Assembly (NCBI GenBank): GCA_937885695.1
Contig: CALABP010000094.1
Coordinates: 1 to 16,199, forward strand
Direction: 5' to 3'
DNA from: DTU089 sp002440045
GTDB lineage: Bacteria > Bacillota > Clostridia > Oscillospirales > Acutalibacteraceae
DNA length: 16,199 nucleotides
The number at the start of each line of letters is the position of its first letter. Within the stretch, counting starts at the first letter, position 1. Below the pieces are notes generated by a model. The model searched no databases. It was not told the DNA's origin and worked only from the letters and a program-made list of their open reading frames with translations. Shown piece by piece: positions 1 through 5,639 of this stretch. Position numbers and translations under genes: made by a program.

Positions 1-101
1 TTTCCTAAATTACAGTCCCATCATTTCTTTAACTACTCCTTAATTAAAATTAACCGCCGATGATTTATTCAAAGGCGGTATGTACAGATAATTTTGGGCA
101 A

Positions 102-149
102 TAAAAAAAGACCGAGCTTTTCAAAATAGATTTCTGAAAAATCCGGTCT
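102..149 (-). terminator. Intrinsic terminator, minus strand
   Basis: Arms 109-123 and 135-149 pair over 15 positions, with one A-C mismatch and two G-U wobbles when read on the minus strand. They are followed on the minus strand by seven T residues (102-108). It would stop leftward transcripts from the 150-500 region or read-through from the methyltransferase. No protein gene is visible between 1 and 640. Confidence 0.65.
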
Positions 150-323
150 GAATTTATGTATATTTTATTGTATCAATGATTGTTGTCAGTTCAAATCCCT
201 ATCGAACAGGAATTTGTCAAATTGTTCGCCTTTGGGAACACAAAGAAAATTCACCCCTAAAAACAGCGAAAACCCCTGATTTCTCAAGAGTTTTCAAACC
301 GTTCGTCATATAGAGACGAAATG

Positions 324-345
324 ATGGCGGAGAGTTAGGGACTCG
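324..345 (-). repeat. 22-bp near-copy of the tRNA-Ser 3' end (att-like direct repeat)
   Basis: Positions 324-345 match 1537-1558 at 21 of 22 bases, including the encoded CCA, the acceptor 3' strand and part of the T-arm; similarity stops on both sides. Both copies have the same orientation. A duplicated tRNA 3' end at the far edge of a segment is the usual scar of a tyrosine-integrase island. The segment between the copies carries only the methyltransferase gene and no integrase. Confidence 0.6.
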
Positions 346-365
346 GCTCACTTCGTTCGCCGATT

Positions 366-425
366 AGTTTGCTTCGCAAACTGTCCTATTATATTTTCTT
401 TTGACAAGACTTCGTCTTGCAAAAG
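366..425. repeat. Pair of compact TTC-loop hairpins
   Basis: Positions 366-372/376-382 form a perfect 7-bp stem around TTC. Positions 398-410/414-425 form a 12-bp stem with one bulged A, again around TTC. A weaker stem of the same design lies at 344-362. Neither strong hairpin has a proper T tail, so they are not standard terminators. They may be parts of a structured RNA or a small palindromic mobile repeat. Confidence 0.45.
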
Positions 426-432
426 ATTGTAT

Positions 433-448
433 GGGTTCGAATCCCTAA
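433..448 (+). other. tRNA T-arm-like remnant
   Basis: Sixteen bases, GGGTTCGAATCCCTAA, are identical to the T-arm and T-loop of the tRNA-Ser at 1537-1624, but in opposite orientation to that gene. No acceptor or anticodon arm is present, so this is a fragment rather than a tRNA. Confidence 0.4.
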
Positions 449-494
449 GGCATAAAAGAGCCAAACAGACACGGTTCGGCTCTCTTATGCCTTA
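446..494. repeat. 21-bp inverted repeat
   Basis: Arms 446-466 and 474-494 pair along their full length with two differences, which become G-U pairs in minus-strand RNA. The loop is 7 nt. No T run follows on either strand, so a terminator role is doubtful. Positions 446-448 overlap the T-arm remnant. Confidence 0.5.
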
Positions 495-503
495 ACAAGC
501 TAC

Positions 504-545
504 AAAAAAATAGCGGCACAGTGTTTTAAACACTATACCGTTATT
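504..545 (-). terminator. Terminator of the methyltransferase gene
   Basis: A long imperfect palindrome at 509-545 is followed on the minus strand by seven T residues (504-510). It lies about 100 bp downstream of the methyltransferase stop codon on the same strand. Confidence 0.65.
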
Positions 546-643
546 CTGGCAAAGAACCGTAATTTTGATAGAAACCCGTTAAGAGGGTGCAGCATTATCC
601 TGATGTAGTATTACCCAACCAAAACGTCGCAATAAATCGGAAG

Positions 644-1441
644 TTAATGTTTTCTTGCTAACTGTAGATCAATAGTATCATAAATAGTGATTATACCACC
701 ATGGTTATTAATTGCTTCTTTAATTTTTGCAAAGAACTCTGTTCTAATACTTTCCTCAATTGCAATATGATCTGAATATGTTCCAAGAAGTTCAATATAC
801 TCGTTTGCGGAAAATACACGTTCTCGATAAAACAACTCATATTTAATATCGGAAAAACCATATTTGCTTGCGATCATTGCCCGCTCTTTTGCCTGCTGTT
901 CCGTGTATTCAGATATTGTTTCATGTTCTTTATTGTAATACTTATTGTAATACCGGTCATAAATCTCATCTATTTCTTGTGAAAGCGCGGGATTTCCTTT
1001 ATCATGGTACGGATGGTTCGCAAAACGTGCAAAAACACCACCATTTTTCAGCATAGAAAATACTTTTTCATATCCGGTTTTCTCCGGCACCCAATGAAAG
1101 GCTGACGCAGAAAAAACTAAATCAAAGGCATTGTCCTCAAACACTGTATCTTCAAATTTACCTGTAATGACTGAAAATTTTTGATACTCCTTAAATTTAT
1201 CTTTTAGCAATTCAGAAAACCGTTCTCCATATTCTACTGCTGTCAAATGACATCCGGTCGCTAAAATCGGAGCCGTCGCTTGGCCTCCGCCACTTCCAAC
1301 CTCAACCACATTGCTGTTTTCGTTAATAGGAATATAGTCAAGCAATGTCTGATACAAATCTTTTACATAACCGGGACGTAGTTTTTCATATGTAGACGCT
1401 ACCGTATCAAATGTCCATTCTAATCCTTTCAAAGCCGACAT
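644..1441 (-). CDS. Class I SAM-dependent methyltransferase
   Basis: This 265-residue protein has a Rossmann-fold methyltransferase core. Motif I, VVEVGSGGG, is at residues 45-53 for binding S-adenosylmethionine, the acidic end of strand 2 is at Glu70 (AVEYG), and a FHWVP segment follows at about 116-120. This resembles small-molecule methyltransferases of the UbiE/Methyltransf_11 type. The substrate cannot be named. Start ATG at 1441 has a GGAGGTG ribosome binding site 7 nt upstream and an extended -10 promoter just beyond it. The gene sits alone between the terminator of tRNA-Ser and a copy of the tRNA 3' end, so it may be island cargo. Its AT-rich codon use contrasts with the suf genes, consistent with but not proof of transfer. 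No signal peptide or membrane segment is seen, so it should be cytosolic. Confidence 0.85.
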   Translation of the reverse strand: MSALKGLEWTFDTVASTYEKLRPGYVKDLYQTLLDYIPINENSNVVEVGSGGGQATAPILATGCHLTAVEYGERFSELLKDKFKEYQKFSVITGKFEDTVFEDNAFDLVFSASAFHWVPEKTGYEKVFSMLKNGGVFARFANHPYHDKGNPALSQEIDEIYDRYYNKYYNKEHETISEYTEQQAKERAMIASKYGFSDIKYELFYRERVFSANEYIELLGTYSDHIAIEESIRTEFFAKIKEAINNHGGIITIYDTIDLQLARKH

Positions 1442-1476
1442 CGTAGCGCACCTCCAAATCCCGATTTGTCAAACAC

Positions 1477-1485
1477 AGTATAACA
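1477..1485 (-). promoter_or_regulatory. Extended -10 promoter of the methyltransferase gene
   Basis: On the minus strand the bases read TGTTATACT, an extended -10 (TGn plus TATACT), about 36 bp upstream of the start codon. No good -35 hexamer is visible; that position falls inside the tRNA-Ser terminator. Confidence 0.5.
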
Positions 1486-1496
1486 TATCTGCATAG

Positions 1497-1533
1497 AAAA
1501 ATCCACCGTAATTCTATCAAAATTACAGTGGAC
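1497..1533 (-). terminator. Terminator of tRNA-Ser
   Basis: Arms 1502-1513 and 1522-1533 form a 12-position stem with one mismatch. On the minus strand it is followed by a run of T (ending near 1497). It begins 4 nt past the encoded CCA of tRNA-Ser, as expected for a single-gene tRNA unit. Confidence 0.75.
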
Positions 1534-1536
1534 TTA

Positions 1537-1624
1537 TGGCGGAGAGTTAGGGATTCGAACCCTAGAAGCCTTTCGGCTTACAGCATTTCGAGTGCTGCAC
1601 CTTCGACCACTCGGACAACTCTCC
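1537..1624 (-). tRNA. tRNA-Ser (anticodon CGA)
   Basis: The 88-nt sequence folds as a class II tRNA. It has acceptor GGAGAGT pairing with ACTCTCC, anticodon loop CTCGAAA giving anticodon CGA (reads UCG), a long variable arm AGCC-GAAA-GGCT, and a T-arm with GGTTCGAATCC. CCA is encoded at 1537-1539. The long variable arm identifies it as serine. It has its own promoter (1672-1700), leader hairpin and terminator. Its 3' end is partly duplicated at 324-345. Confidence 0.95.
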
Positions 1625-1666
1625 GTATTTTTTGCAGTGCATAAAACGGGCACTGCAAAATTACGG
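1623..1666 (-). other. Leader hairpin abutting the tRNA-Ser 5' end
   Basis: Bases 1623-1640 and 1650-1666 form a stem of about 17 bp with one bulged T and a 9-nt loop. The predicted transcription start (about 1665) coincides with the first base of the stem. The last two bases of the stem are G1 and G2 of the tRNA, so nearly the whole 5' leader is one hairpin ending at the RNase P cleavage site. No T tail follows, so a terminator is unlikely. Confidence 0.6.
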
Positions 1667-1671
1667 TCATC

Positions 1672-1700
1672 ATTTTATCAAAAAACAAACGAGTTGTCAA
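1672..1700 (-). promoter_or_regulatory. Sigma-A promoter of tRNA-Ser
   Basis: On the minus strand TTGACA (1695-1700) and TAAAAT (1672-1677) are separated by exactly 17 bp. This is close to consensus, as expected for a stable-RNA promoter. It points at the tRNA, about 48 bp downstream. Confidence 0.85.
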
Positions 1701-1783
1701 GAGAATTGATTATATTTGATTTTGCGAATTTACAAAAAGTCAAGCGAAGGAAGAGCAAAGAGCAATGCAGCTCAGAAAGACTG

Positions 1784-1957
1784 TTAATTACCGGCGCTGT
1801 TTTTGCCGCTATCTTCGTTTAGCAAAAGTCTTTTTGCTTTTGAAAACAGTTTATCGGAGCTTCTTATTAAAAACAGAAAGCGCAGTTCGTCATCAGACAA
1901 GTCGCCGAGTTTAATCTGACTTAAATCTTCGGCACCGCCGCTGTCAATTTCTTTCAA
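1784..1957 (-). CDS. Small hypothetical protein downstream of spo0A, TTG start
   Basis: A 57-residue open reading frame opens with TTG at 1957. It has an AAGGAGG ribosome binding site 9 nt upstream; the only nearby upstream ATG is in another frame that stops at once. The product is charged (start LKEIDSGGAEDLSQIKLGDL), with SDDELRFLFLIRSSDKLF in the middle and a basic, then Asn/Ser-rich, C-terminus. It looks like one or two amphipathic helices, with no signal peptide or membrane segment. It begins 23 nt after the stop of the Spo0A-like gene and is very probably cotranscribed with it. I do not recognise the family. A role tied to the upstream regulator is inferred only from position. Strong Shine-Dalgarno and in-frame codon use support it being real. 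Confidence 0.6.
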   Translation of the reverse strand: MKEIDSGGAEDLSQIKLGDLSDDELRFLFLIRSSDKLFSKAKRLLLNEDSGKNSAGN

Positions 1958-1980
1958 AGAAGTTTTCCTCCTTAATCATA

Positions 1981-2784
1981 TTAAATTCCATCTATCATGC
2001 ATGTTCCGAATTCTCTTCGGGTTTCGCCTGCCATTTCTCTTTTTGCAATATCCGCAAATCTTAATATAACTTCCATATTTGTCGGCCGTACATCGGTATT
2101 TCCGAAGCAACGGATGAACGAACTTCTGTTGTCATAATATGCGCGCTCTATTGCAACCCGCATTGCTCTTTCAACCGCAGAAACCGTTGTTGAAAACTTT
2201 TTTGCGAGTTCGGGATAAAAGCGTTTTGTAATGTTTTTTGAGAAGCTGCTGTCAGAGATGATAAGCTTTATTGCTTCTTTAAGGCACTCAAAGCCTGTGT
2301 AGCGCATTGAAAGCCCGGCACCAAGAAGCAAGTCGGTTATTACGGAATCGATATTTTTCATTGTTGTCTCCGATTGTATTTTTCTTTCCGGCATTACGCC
2401 GATTATTTTTCTGTTTAAAAGCAAACTTACGCGTTGGAGCACCGTAATCGGGTCAACGGGTTTTAAAAAGTAGTATTCGACGCCGCTTGTCATTAACGCC
2501 CTCTCAAGCCGTGGATTGTCGACTGCCGAAACGGCAAAAATCATCGGATGCTTTTGCGGCATTTGTTTGTTCAGCCTTTGAGCTATACCGATTATGTCGA
2601 CATGCCGCATAAAAACATCGCAAATCAAGACGTCTGCACCGAAAGTTTCGAGCTGATGTAAAACATCCCATCCGTCACGCGAACAAATTCTGACATCAAA
2701 TGAGTTTGTTCTTAAAACCGACGCGATGTTCAGCGTTTCGCCGCACCCGTCATCCGTTATAAGGATTTTAATTTTCTCACTCAT
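1981..2784 (-). CDS. spo0A: Spo0A-family sporulation response regulator
   Basis: The 267-residue protein has a receiver domain (about 5-126) and a Spo0A C-terminal DNA-binding domain (about 143-245). The receiver keeps the acidic pair Asp11-Asp12, phosphoacceptor Asp56 (ICDVFM), Ser86 and Lys108 (FLKPVD). The C-terminal part has the Spo0A signatures ITKRFYPELAKKFSTT (185-200), the recognition helix VSAVERAMRVAIERA and RPTNMEVI (233-240). In Clostridia Spo0A is the phosphorylation-controlled switch for sporulation and binds 0A boxes. The receiver is rather divergent, and the usual neighbour spoIVB is not immediately upstream, so a paralogue is possible. ATG at 2784 has a GAGGGG site 10 nt upstream. 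A TATAAT promoter and a cluster of 0A boxes lie upstream, suggesting autoregulation. Confidence 0.85.
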   Translation of the reverse strand: MSEKIKILITDDGCGETLNIASVLRTNSFDVRICSRDGWDVLHQLETFGADVLICDVFMRHVDIIGIAQRLNKQMPQKHPMIFAVSAVDNPRLERALMTSGVEYYFLKPVDPITVLQRVSLLLNRKIIGVMPERKIQSETTMKNIDSVITDLLLGAGLSMRYTGFECLKEAIKLIISDSSFSKNITKRFYPELAKKFSTTVSAVERAMRVAIERAYYDNRSSFIRCFGNTDVRPTNMEVILRFADIAKREMAGETRREFGTCMIDGI

Positions 2785-2821
2785 TCAAATCATATCCCCT
2801 CATTTATTTAATTTTGATAGC

Positions 2822-2849
2822 ATTATACCACTTTGCAGGAAAAAATCAA
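2822..2849 (-). promoter_or_regulatory. Promoter of the spo0A-like gene
   Basis: On the minus strand TTGATT (2844-2849) and TATAAT (2822-2827) are 16 bp apart, placing the start of transcription near 2815, about 30 nt before the ATG. No clear sigma-H promoter was found here. Confidence 0.65.
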
Positions 2850-2873
2850 TAGCAAAGGCTAAAAATATACAAT

Positions 2874-3009
2874 TTTGACACCTGTTTTTGGTCATTTCGA
2901 CCAAATTAGACTAATTTCGACAAGTTTCGACAACAACATCCGACTGCATTCGACACAAAAAGGAAGAGTATTTAGAAATGTCAAATAATAAGCTTTTAAT
3001 TTTTCGACA
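2874..3009. promoter_or_regulatory. Array of 0A boxes (Spo0A binding sites)
   Basis: The 0A box is TGTCGAA (TTCGACA on the other strand). Perfect copies occur at 2916-2922, 2926-2932, 2949-2955 and 3003-3009. Near matches are TTCGACC at 2896-2902, TTAGACT at 2906-2912, TCCGACT at 2939-2945, TTTGACA at 2874-2880 and TGTCAAA at 2979-2985. Starts at 2896, 2906, 2916 and 2926 are spaced 10 bp, one helical turn, as are 2939 and 2949. All four perfect copies read TGTCGAA toward the spo0A-like gene. The array fills the gap between that gene and the divergent phosphoesterase gene and could control both. Confidence 0.8.
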
Positions 3010-3028
3010 TATCAGCTTAAAAGTCGGA

Positions 3029-3057
3029 TTGAATTCCAAGCCTTGCGGCTGTATAAT
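3029..3057 (+). promoter_or_regulatory. Promoter of the metallophosphoesterase gene
   Basis: TTGAAT (3029-3034) and TATAAT (3052-3057) are 17 bp apart. Transcription should start near 3064, leaving a leader of only about 17 nt that carries the GGAGGA ribosome binding site. A perfect 0A box lies 20 bp upstream of the -35 element. Confidence 0.75.
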
Positions 3058-3080
3058 ATAAAAAAACCTCGGAGGAGCAT

Positions 3081-4157
3081 ATGGCAACAGGACTTCCCAC
3101 AGCATACAGATATATACAAAGAAATCAAAAACCGCTTCGCTTTCGTCCCGATGGCAAATTTCGGATTCTTCATCTTACCGATATACACGAAGTGCCGCTG
3201 CCGACCCTTGACAGCAGTTATAATGAAGCGGAATTTGAAAAAAGCCGCGAATCAATCAATGTTATAAAAAGCTGTATCAAGCTTGCAAAGCCCGACCTTA
3301 TTATCCTCGGCGGCGACAACATAAGCGGCTTTCGTCCGGAGAGCACATATGAAATGATGCGCGCCGCAATAAAGCGTATTTTAAAACCGATTGAAGAAAA
3401 AGATATTCCGCTTGCGGTCATTTTCGGAAACCACGATTCGGAATCGGTATATTCTCAACCGTTTGTTCAAAGAGAAAATCAGCTTCTTATTTTTGCCGAA
3501 TACAAAAATCTGCGAAGCACATTAAACGATGAGGACATTTTCGGTTGTGCAAACTGCGCTTTGCCTATTTTGGCGTCGCGCTCTGACCGTATTGCGTGGA
3601 ACATCTGGTGCGTCGACTCAAACGACTATATAAGAGAAAGCGACTTTTCACGCCCCTTTGACCGCGGATATGATTTTGTGCATAGCGACCAGCTTTTGTG
3701 GCGCGAGCGCGCCGCCGAAAAGCTGAAACTGAAAAACGGCGGAAAGCCCGTACCGTCGCTTCTGTTTCAACATATCCCCGTTTTTCAGGAATACGACCTT
3801 TTTGAAGAGACTTCAAAAAACGACCCCGACGCATTTGAGAAATTCGGAGAATATTTTAAAGTACCGAGCGGTGCATTTCTTTCGGGCGATTTGCTCGAGC
3901 CCCCCTGCCCGCCGGAAGGGCACCGCGAAGAATTTGAGAGCTTTAAAAAGACGGGCGATATTGTCGCGGCTTTTTTCGGCCATGACCACCCGAACGATTT
4001 CACGGCACAGCTTGACGGCATAAAGATTGTGCAAACACCCGGCGTAAGATACCACGCAAGCACCGGCACACAGGGCGGCAGGCTTATTGTACTCGACGAA
4101 AATATAACGGACGGCTACGAAACCGAAATATATAGAATACCGCGCCTAAAGAAGTGA
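3081..4157 (+). CDS. Calcineurin-like metallophosphoesterase
   Basis: The 358-residue protein carries the full set of metal ligands of the calcineurin-like phosphoesterase family: DIH at Asp34/His36, GGDN at 77-80, GNHD at 116-119, His231 in QHIP, and GHDH at 300-303. These form a two-metal site that hydrolyses phosphomonoesters or diesters. The overall layout resembles the Dcr2/purple-acid-phosphatase-like branch, but the substrate is unknown. There is no signal peptide, so it should act in the cytoplasm. The ATG at 3081 is preceded by GGAGGA at 4-nt spacing. It is monocistronic, divergent from the spo0A-like gene across an array of 0A boxes, and ends in a hairpin terminator. Spo0A control is plausible from the promoter layout but unproven. 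Confidence 0.9.
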   Translation: MATGLPTAYRYIQRNQKPLRFRPDGKFRILHLTDIHEVPLPTLDSSYNEAEFEKSRESINVIKSCIKLAKPDLIILGGDNISGFRPESTYEMMRAAIKRILKPIEEKDIPLAVIFGNHDSESVYSQPFVQRENQLLIFAEYKNLRSTLNDEDIFGCANCALPILASRSDRIAWNIWCVDSNDYIRESDFSRPFDRGYDFVHSDQLLWRERAAEKLKLKNGGKPVPSLLFQHIPVFQEYDLFEETSKNDPDAFEKFGEYFKVPSGAFLSGDLLEPPCPPEGHREEFESFKKTGDIVAAFFGHDHPNDFTAQLDGIKIVQTPGVRYHASTGTQGGRLIVLDENITDGYETEIYRIPRLKK

Positions 4158-4163
4158 AAAAGG

Positions 4164-4187
4164 GCTGTGACGAAACTTTGTCACAGC
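4164..4187. terminator. Bidirectional terminator between convergent genes
   Basis: A perfect 8-bp stem (4164-4171 with 4180-4187) has an 8-nt loop. It is followed by a T-rich tail on the plus strand and by CCTTTTT on the minus strand. It lies 7 nt after the phosphoesterase stop and about 60 nt past the stop of the convergent minus-strand gene. Confidence 0.8.
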
Positions 4188-4247
4188 ATGATTTTATTGT
4201 TTACAATTTAAACCGTTTTTTGCCGATATTGCTTTTCTTCTTCAACG

Positions 4248-4640
4248 CTACACGCCCAAAAAGTAAAAGCCGTTATATTCTTTTTCTGCTTTTAAAAGCC
4301 ACGAAAGAAGCACGGCGCTGTCCTCCGATTTTTCTTTGACAGCGCTGAGGCGTTTAATTATTTCACCCGTTTTTTCGGGTGAATACCAATTAATTCCGAA
4401 AATATCAAGCGCGCCGCTTTTCAGATTATTGTAAATTCCGCCGTCAAAAAAATTTGAATACGTTTCAAAAAAGCTTTCAAACCGTTCTTCAATAACAAAC
4501 AAAGACGCTTCATCTTTGAATTTAATTTTTTCGACGGAAACTATTCCCCTTTCGGGAGTGCCCTTTTTATATTTACAGTATTGAAGTTCATAAAAACAAG
4601 ACGTATTTTTCGGTACTGCGTTAAATTCACTGAATATCAA
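4248..4640 (-). CDS. Hypothetical protein downstream of ogt, probable TTG start
   Basis: I do not recognise this family. The reading frame is open further upstream into ogt. The only good ribosome binding site, GGAGG, is directly followed by an ATG (4646), which is too close, whereas TTG at 4640 is 6 nt away and is the likely start. This gives 130 residues. The protein looks soluble and mixed alpha/beta, with aromatic-rich stretches (FESFFETYSNFFDGG, GINWYSPEKTGEIIKRL) and no signal peptide or membrane segment. It starts 13 nt after the ogt stop on the same strand and is probably cotranscribed. Its C-terminal half reads like a small domain for binding or immunity, but no function can be assigned. 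A TTG start just behind ogt may set a low expression level. Confidence 0.65.
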   Translation of the reverse strand: MIFSEFNAVPKNTSCFYELQYCKYKKGTPERGIVSVEKIKFKDEASLFVIEERFESFFETYSNFFDGGIYNNLKSGALDIFGINWYSPEKTGEIIKRLSAVKEKSEDSAVLLSWLLKAEKEYNGFYFLGV

Positions 4641-4653
4641 TTGCATCCTCCAA

Positions 4654-5187
4654 TCACAAAGCCGTGCCATTTTTCGGTTTGAAAAGCCCGCGCATATCAG
4701 CCTTTTCAAGCTCTAAAAGCTTTATTTTTTTGTCAATGCCGCCGGCATAGCCCGTAAGGCTTCCGTTTGTGCCGACCACCCTGTGACACGGAACAATAAG
4801 CGAAATTTTATTGTGCCCCACAGCTCCGCCGACAGCCTGTGCGGACATTTTTTTAAATCCTTTTTCAGCGGCAAGCACCCGCGCTATTTCGCCGTAGGTA
4901 ACGGTTTTGCCGTACGGAATTTTTAAAAGCTCCTCCCACACCGCAAGGCGAAAATCCGAGCCTGTCATGTGAAGCGGCGGTGTAAAGCCGGGCTCTTTTT
5001 TTGAAAAATAAATATTGAGCCAACGCTCCGCTTCAAAAAGGACGGGCGTCTCTTTTTCTTCGTATTCTTTCGGCAAATCGGCGCCGAAATATTTTTGACC
5101 GTCAAACCACAGCCCGATTAAACCTTCGTCGTCAGCCGCCAAAATAATACCGCCGAGCGGCGACATATAATGCTTTGTATATACCAT
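4654..5187 (-). CDS. ogt: Methylated-DNA--protein-cysteine S-methyltransferase
   Basis: This suicide DNA-repair protein transfers the alkyl group from O6-alkylguanine to its own cysteine. The 177-residue sequence has the active-site motif PCHRV at 133-137 with acceptor Cys134. It also has the upstream helix-turn-helix segment PYGKTVTYGEIA (91-102), the conserved GHN at 124-126 and GSLTGYAGG (142-150) in the substrate pocket. Length and layout fit the short Ogt/MGMT type without an AdaA domain. The frame is open to a TTG at 5205, but ATG at 5187 is preferred because GAGGTG lies 6 nt upstream. It is the first gene of a two-gene unit with the small unknown gene after it. Its promoter is TTGATT-17-TATAAT. 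Confidence 0.95.
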   Translation of the reverse strand: MVYTKHYMSPLGGIILAADDEGLIGLWFDGQKYFGADLPKEYEEKETPVLFEAERWLNIYFSKKEPGFTPPLHMTGSDFRLAVWEELLKIPYGKTVTYGEIARVLAAEKGFKKMSAQAVGGAVGHNKISLIVPCHRVVGTNGSLTGYAGGIDKKIKLLELEKADMRGLFKPKNGTAL

Positions 5188-5205
5188 TGCCTGCACCTCA
5201 GGCAA

Positions 5206-5234
5206 ATTATATCATTACACAAAGTAATAATCAA
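5206..5234 (-). promoter_or_regulatory. Promoter of ogt
   Basis: On the minus strand TTGATT (5229-5234) and TATAAT (5206-5211) are 17 bp apart. Transcription would start near 5199, leaving a leader of about 12 nt before the ATG at 5187. Confidence 0.7.
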
Positions 5235-5264
5235 TAAGCAATGCCGTTCTTATATTCATAGATT

Positions 5265-5306
5265 AAAAGCACAGCTTTTAACGCGAAGCTGTGCTTTTGT
5301 TTTTTA
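5265..5306. terminator. Strong hairpin, likely bidirectional terminator
   Basis: Arms 5265-5277 and 5286-5298 form a perfect 13-bp stem with an 8-nt loop. A GTTTTTT tail follows on the plus strand, and the minus-strand arm itself ends in four T. It would end the small minus-strand unit at 5361-5533 before ogt. Confidence 0.75.
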
Positions 5307-5360
5307 CAGTTTTTTCAATACTTGAAAAACAAGGTTTCACCGTCGCTTAAACTTTAAATC

Positions 5361-5450
5361 TTAGCTTCTATCGCTAACTCTGCAAAAACCTTTTTCTTGC
5401 AGGGTCTTTTCCTTGTACCTTTTGGGCGGTGAGTTCTTTAATCCTTTCAC
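5361..5450 (-). CDS. Possible 29-residue peptide
   Basis: GTG at 5450 is preceded by GGAGG (5459-5463) at 8-nt spacing and opens a 29-codon frame ending at 5361. The product is basic and begins MKGLKNSPPKRYKEKTLQ, with one Cys near the C-terminus (GFCRV). A near-consensus promoter sits about 55 bp upstream and a strong terminator about 60 bp downstream, so the segment is a complete small transcription unit. It may encode a peptide, or it may be a small RNA whose reading frame is fortuitous. I do not recognise it. Confidence 0.4.
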   Translation of the reverse strand: MKGLKNSPPKRYKEKTLQEKGFCRVSDRS

Positions 5451-5504
5451 GCTATATTCCTCCGTAATTTTTATTGTTGAGCCGTTCTGTTCGGCTGTGA
5501 GTTT

Positions 5505-5533
5505 ATTGTACAGTTATACAGTGTTTTTGTAAA
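5505..5533 (-). promoter_or_regulatory. Promoter of the small minus-strand unit
   Basis: On the minus strand TTTACA (5528-5533) and TACAAT (5505-5510) are 17 bp apart. Transcription would start near 5498 and run through the 29-codon frame to the hairpin at 5265-5298. Confidence 0.55.
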
Positions 5534-5639
5534 GTAATCACATTTTTGTGGTGTAGTTACCCAAAAGAAACCATTGCGGTTTTACGCGTGTTTCGGTGCA
5601 GTAAAAAATCCGAAACGCCGAAAAATCACCTTATTATTC

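Larger units (their letters stand above)
150..503. other. Gene-free accessory patch with tRNA-like fragments and hairpins
   Basis: No credible open reading frame is seen. The stretch holds a near-copy of the tRNA-Ser 3' end (324-345), two strong hairpins with TTC loops (366-382 and 398-425), a weaker one (344-362), a tRNA T-arm-like 16-mer (433-448) and a 21-bp inverted repeat (446-494). Such debris is typical of sites where integrative elements have come and gone. It could also encode a structured RNA, which cannot be settled from sequence alone. Confidence 0.5.
5307..5639 (-). other. Gene-poor stretch with one small transcription unit
   Basis: Apart from the possible 29-residue peptide, its promoter and its terminator, nothing coding is visible. 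The leader between promoter and peptide contains a small hairpin, AGCCG/CGGCT, at about 5480-5496. The part from 5540 to 5639 upstream of the HxlR gene shows no clear feature. Confidence 0.4.

Noticed and set aside
1..100. AAGGAG followed by ATG on the minus strand near 26
   Set aside because: The frame stops after four codons, so it does not open a gene within the window.
180..210. GTTCAAATCCCTA resembling a tRNA T-arm
   Set aside because: No acceptor stem, anticodon arm or D-arm can be folded around it; too short to call even as a tRNA remnant.
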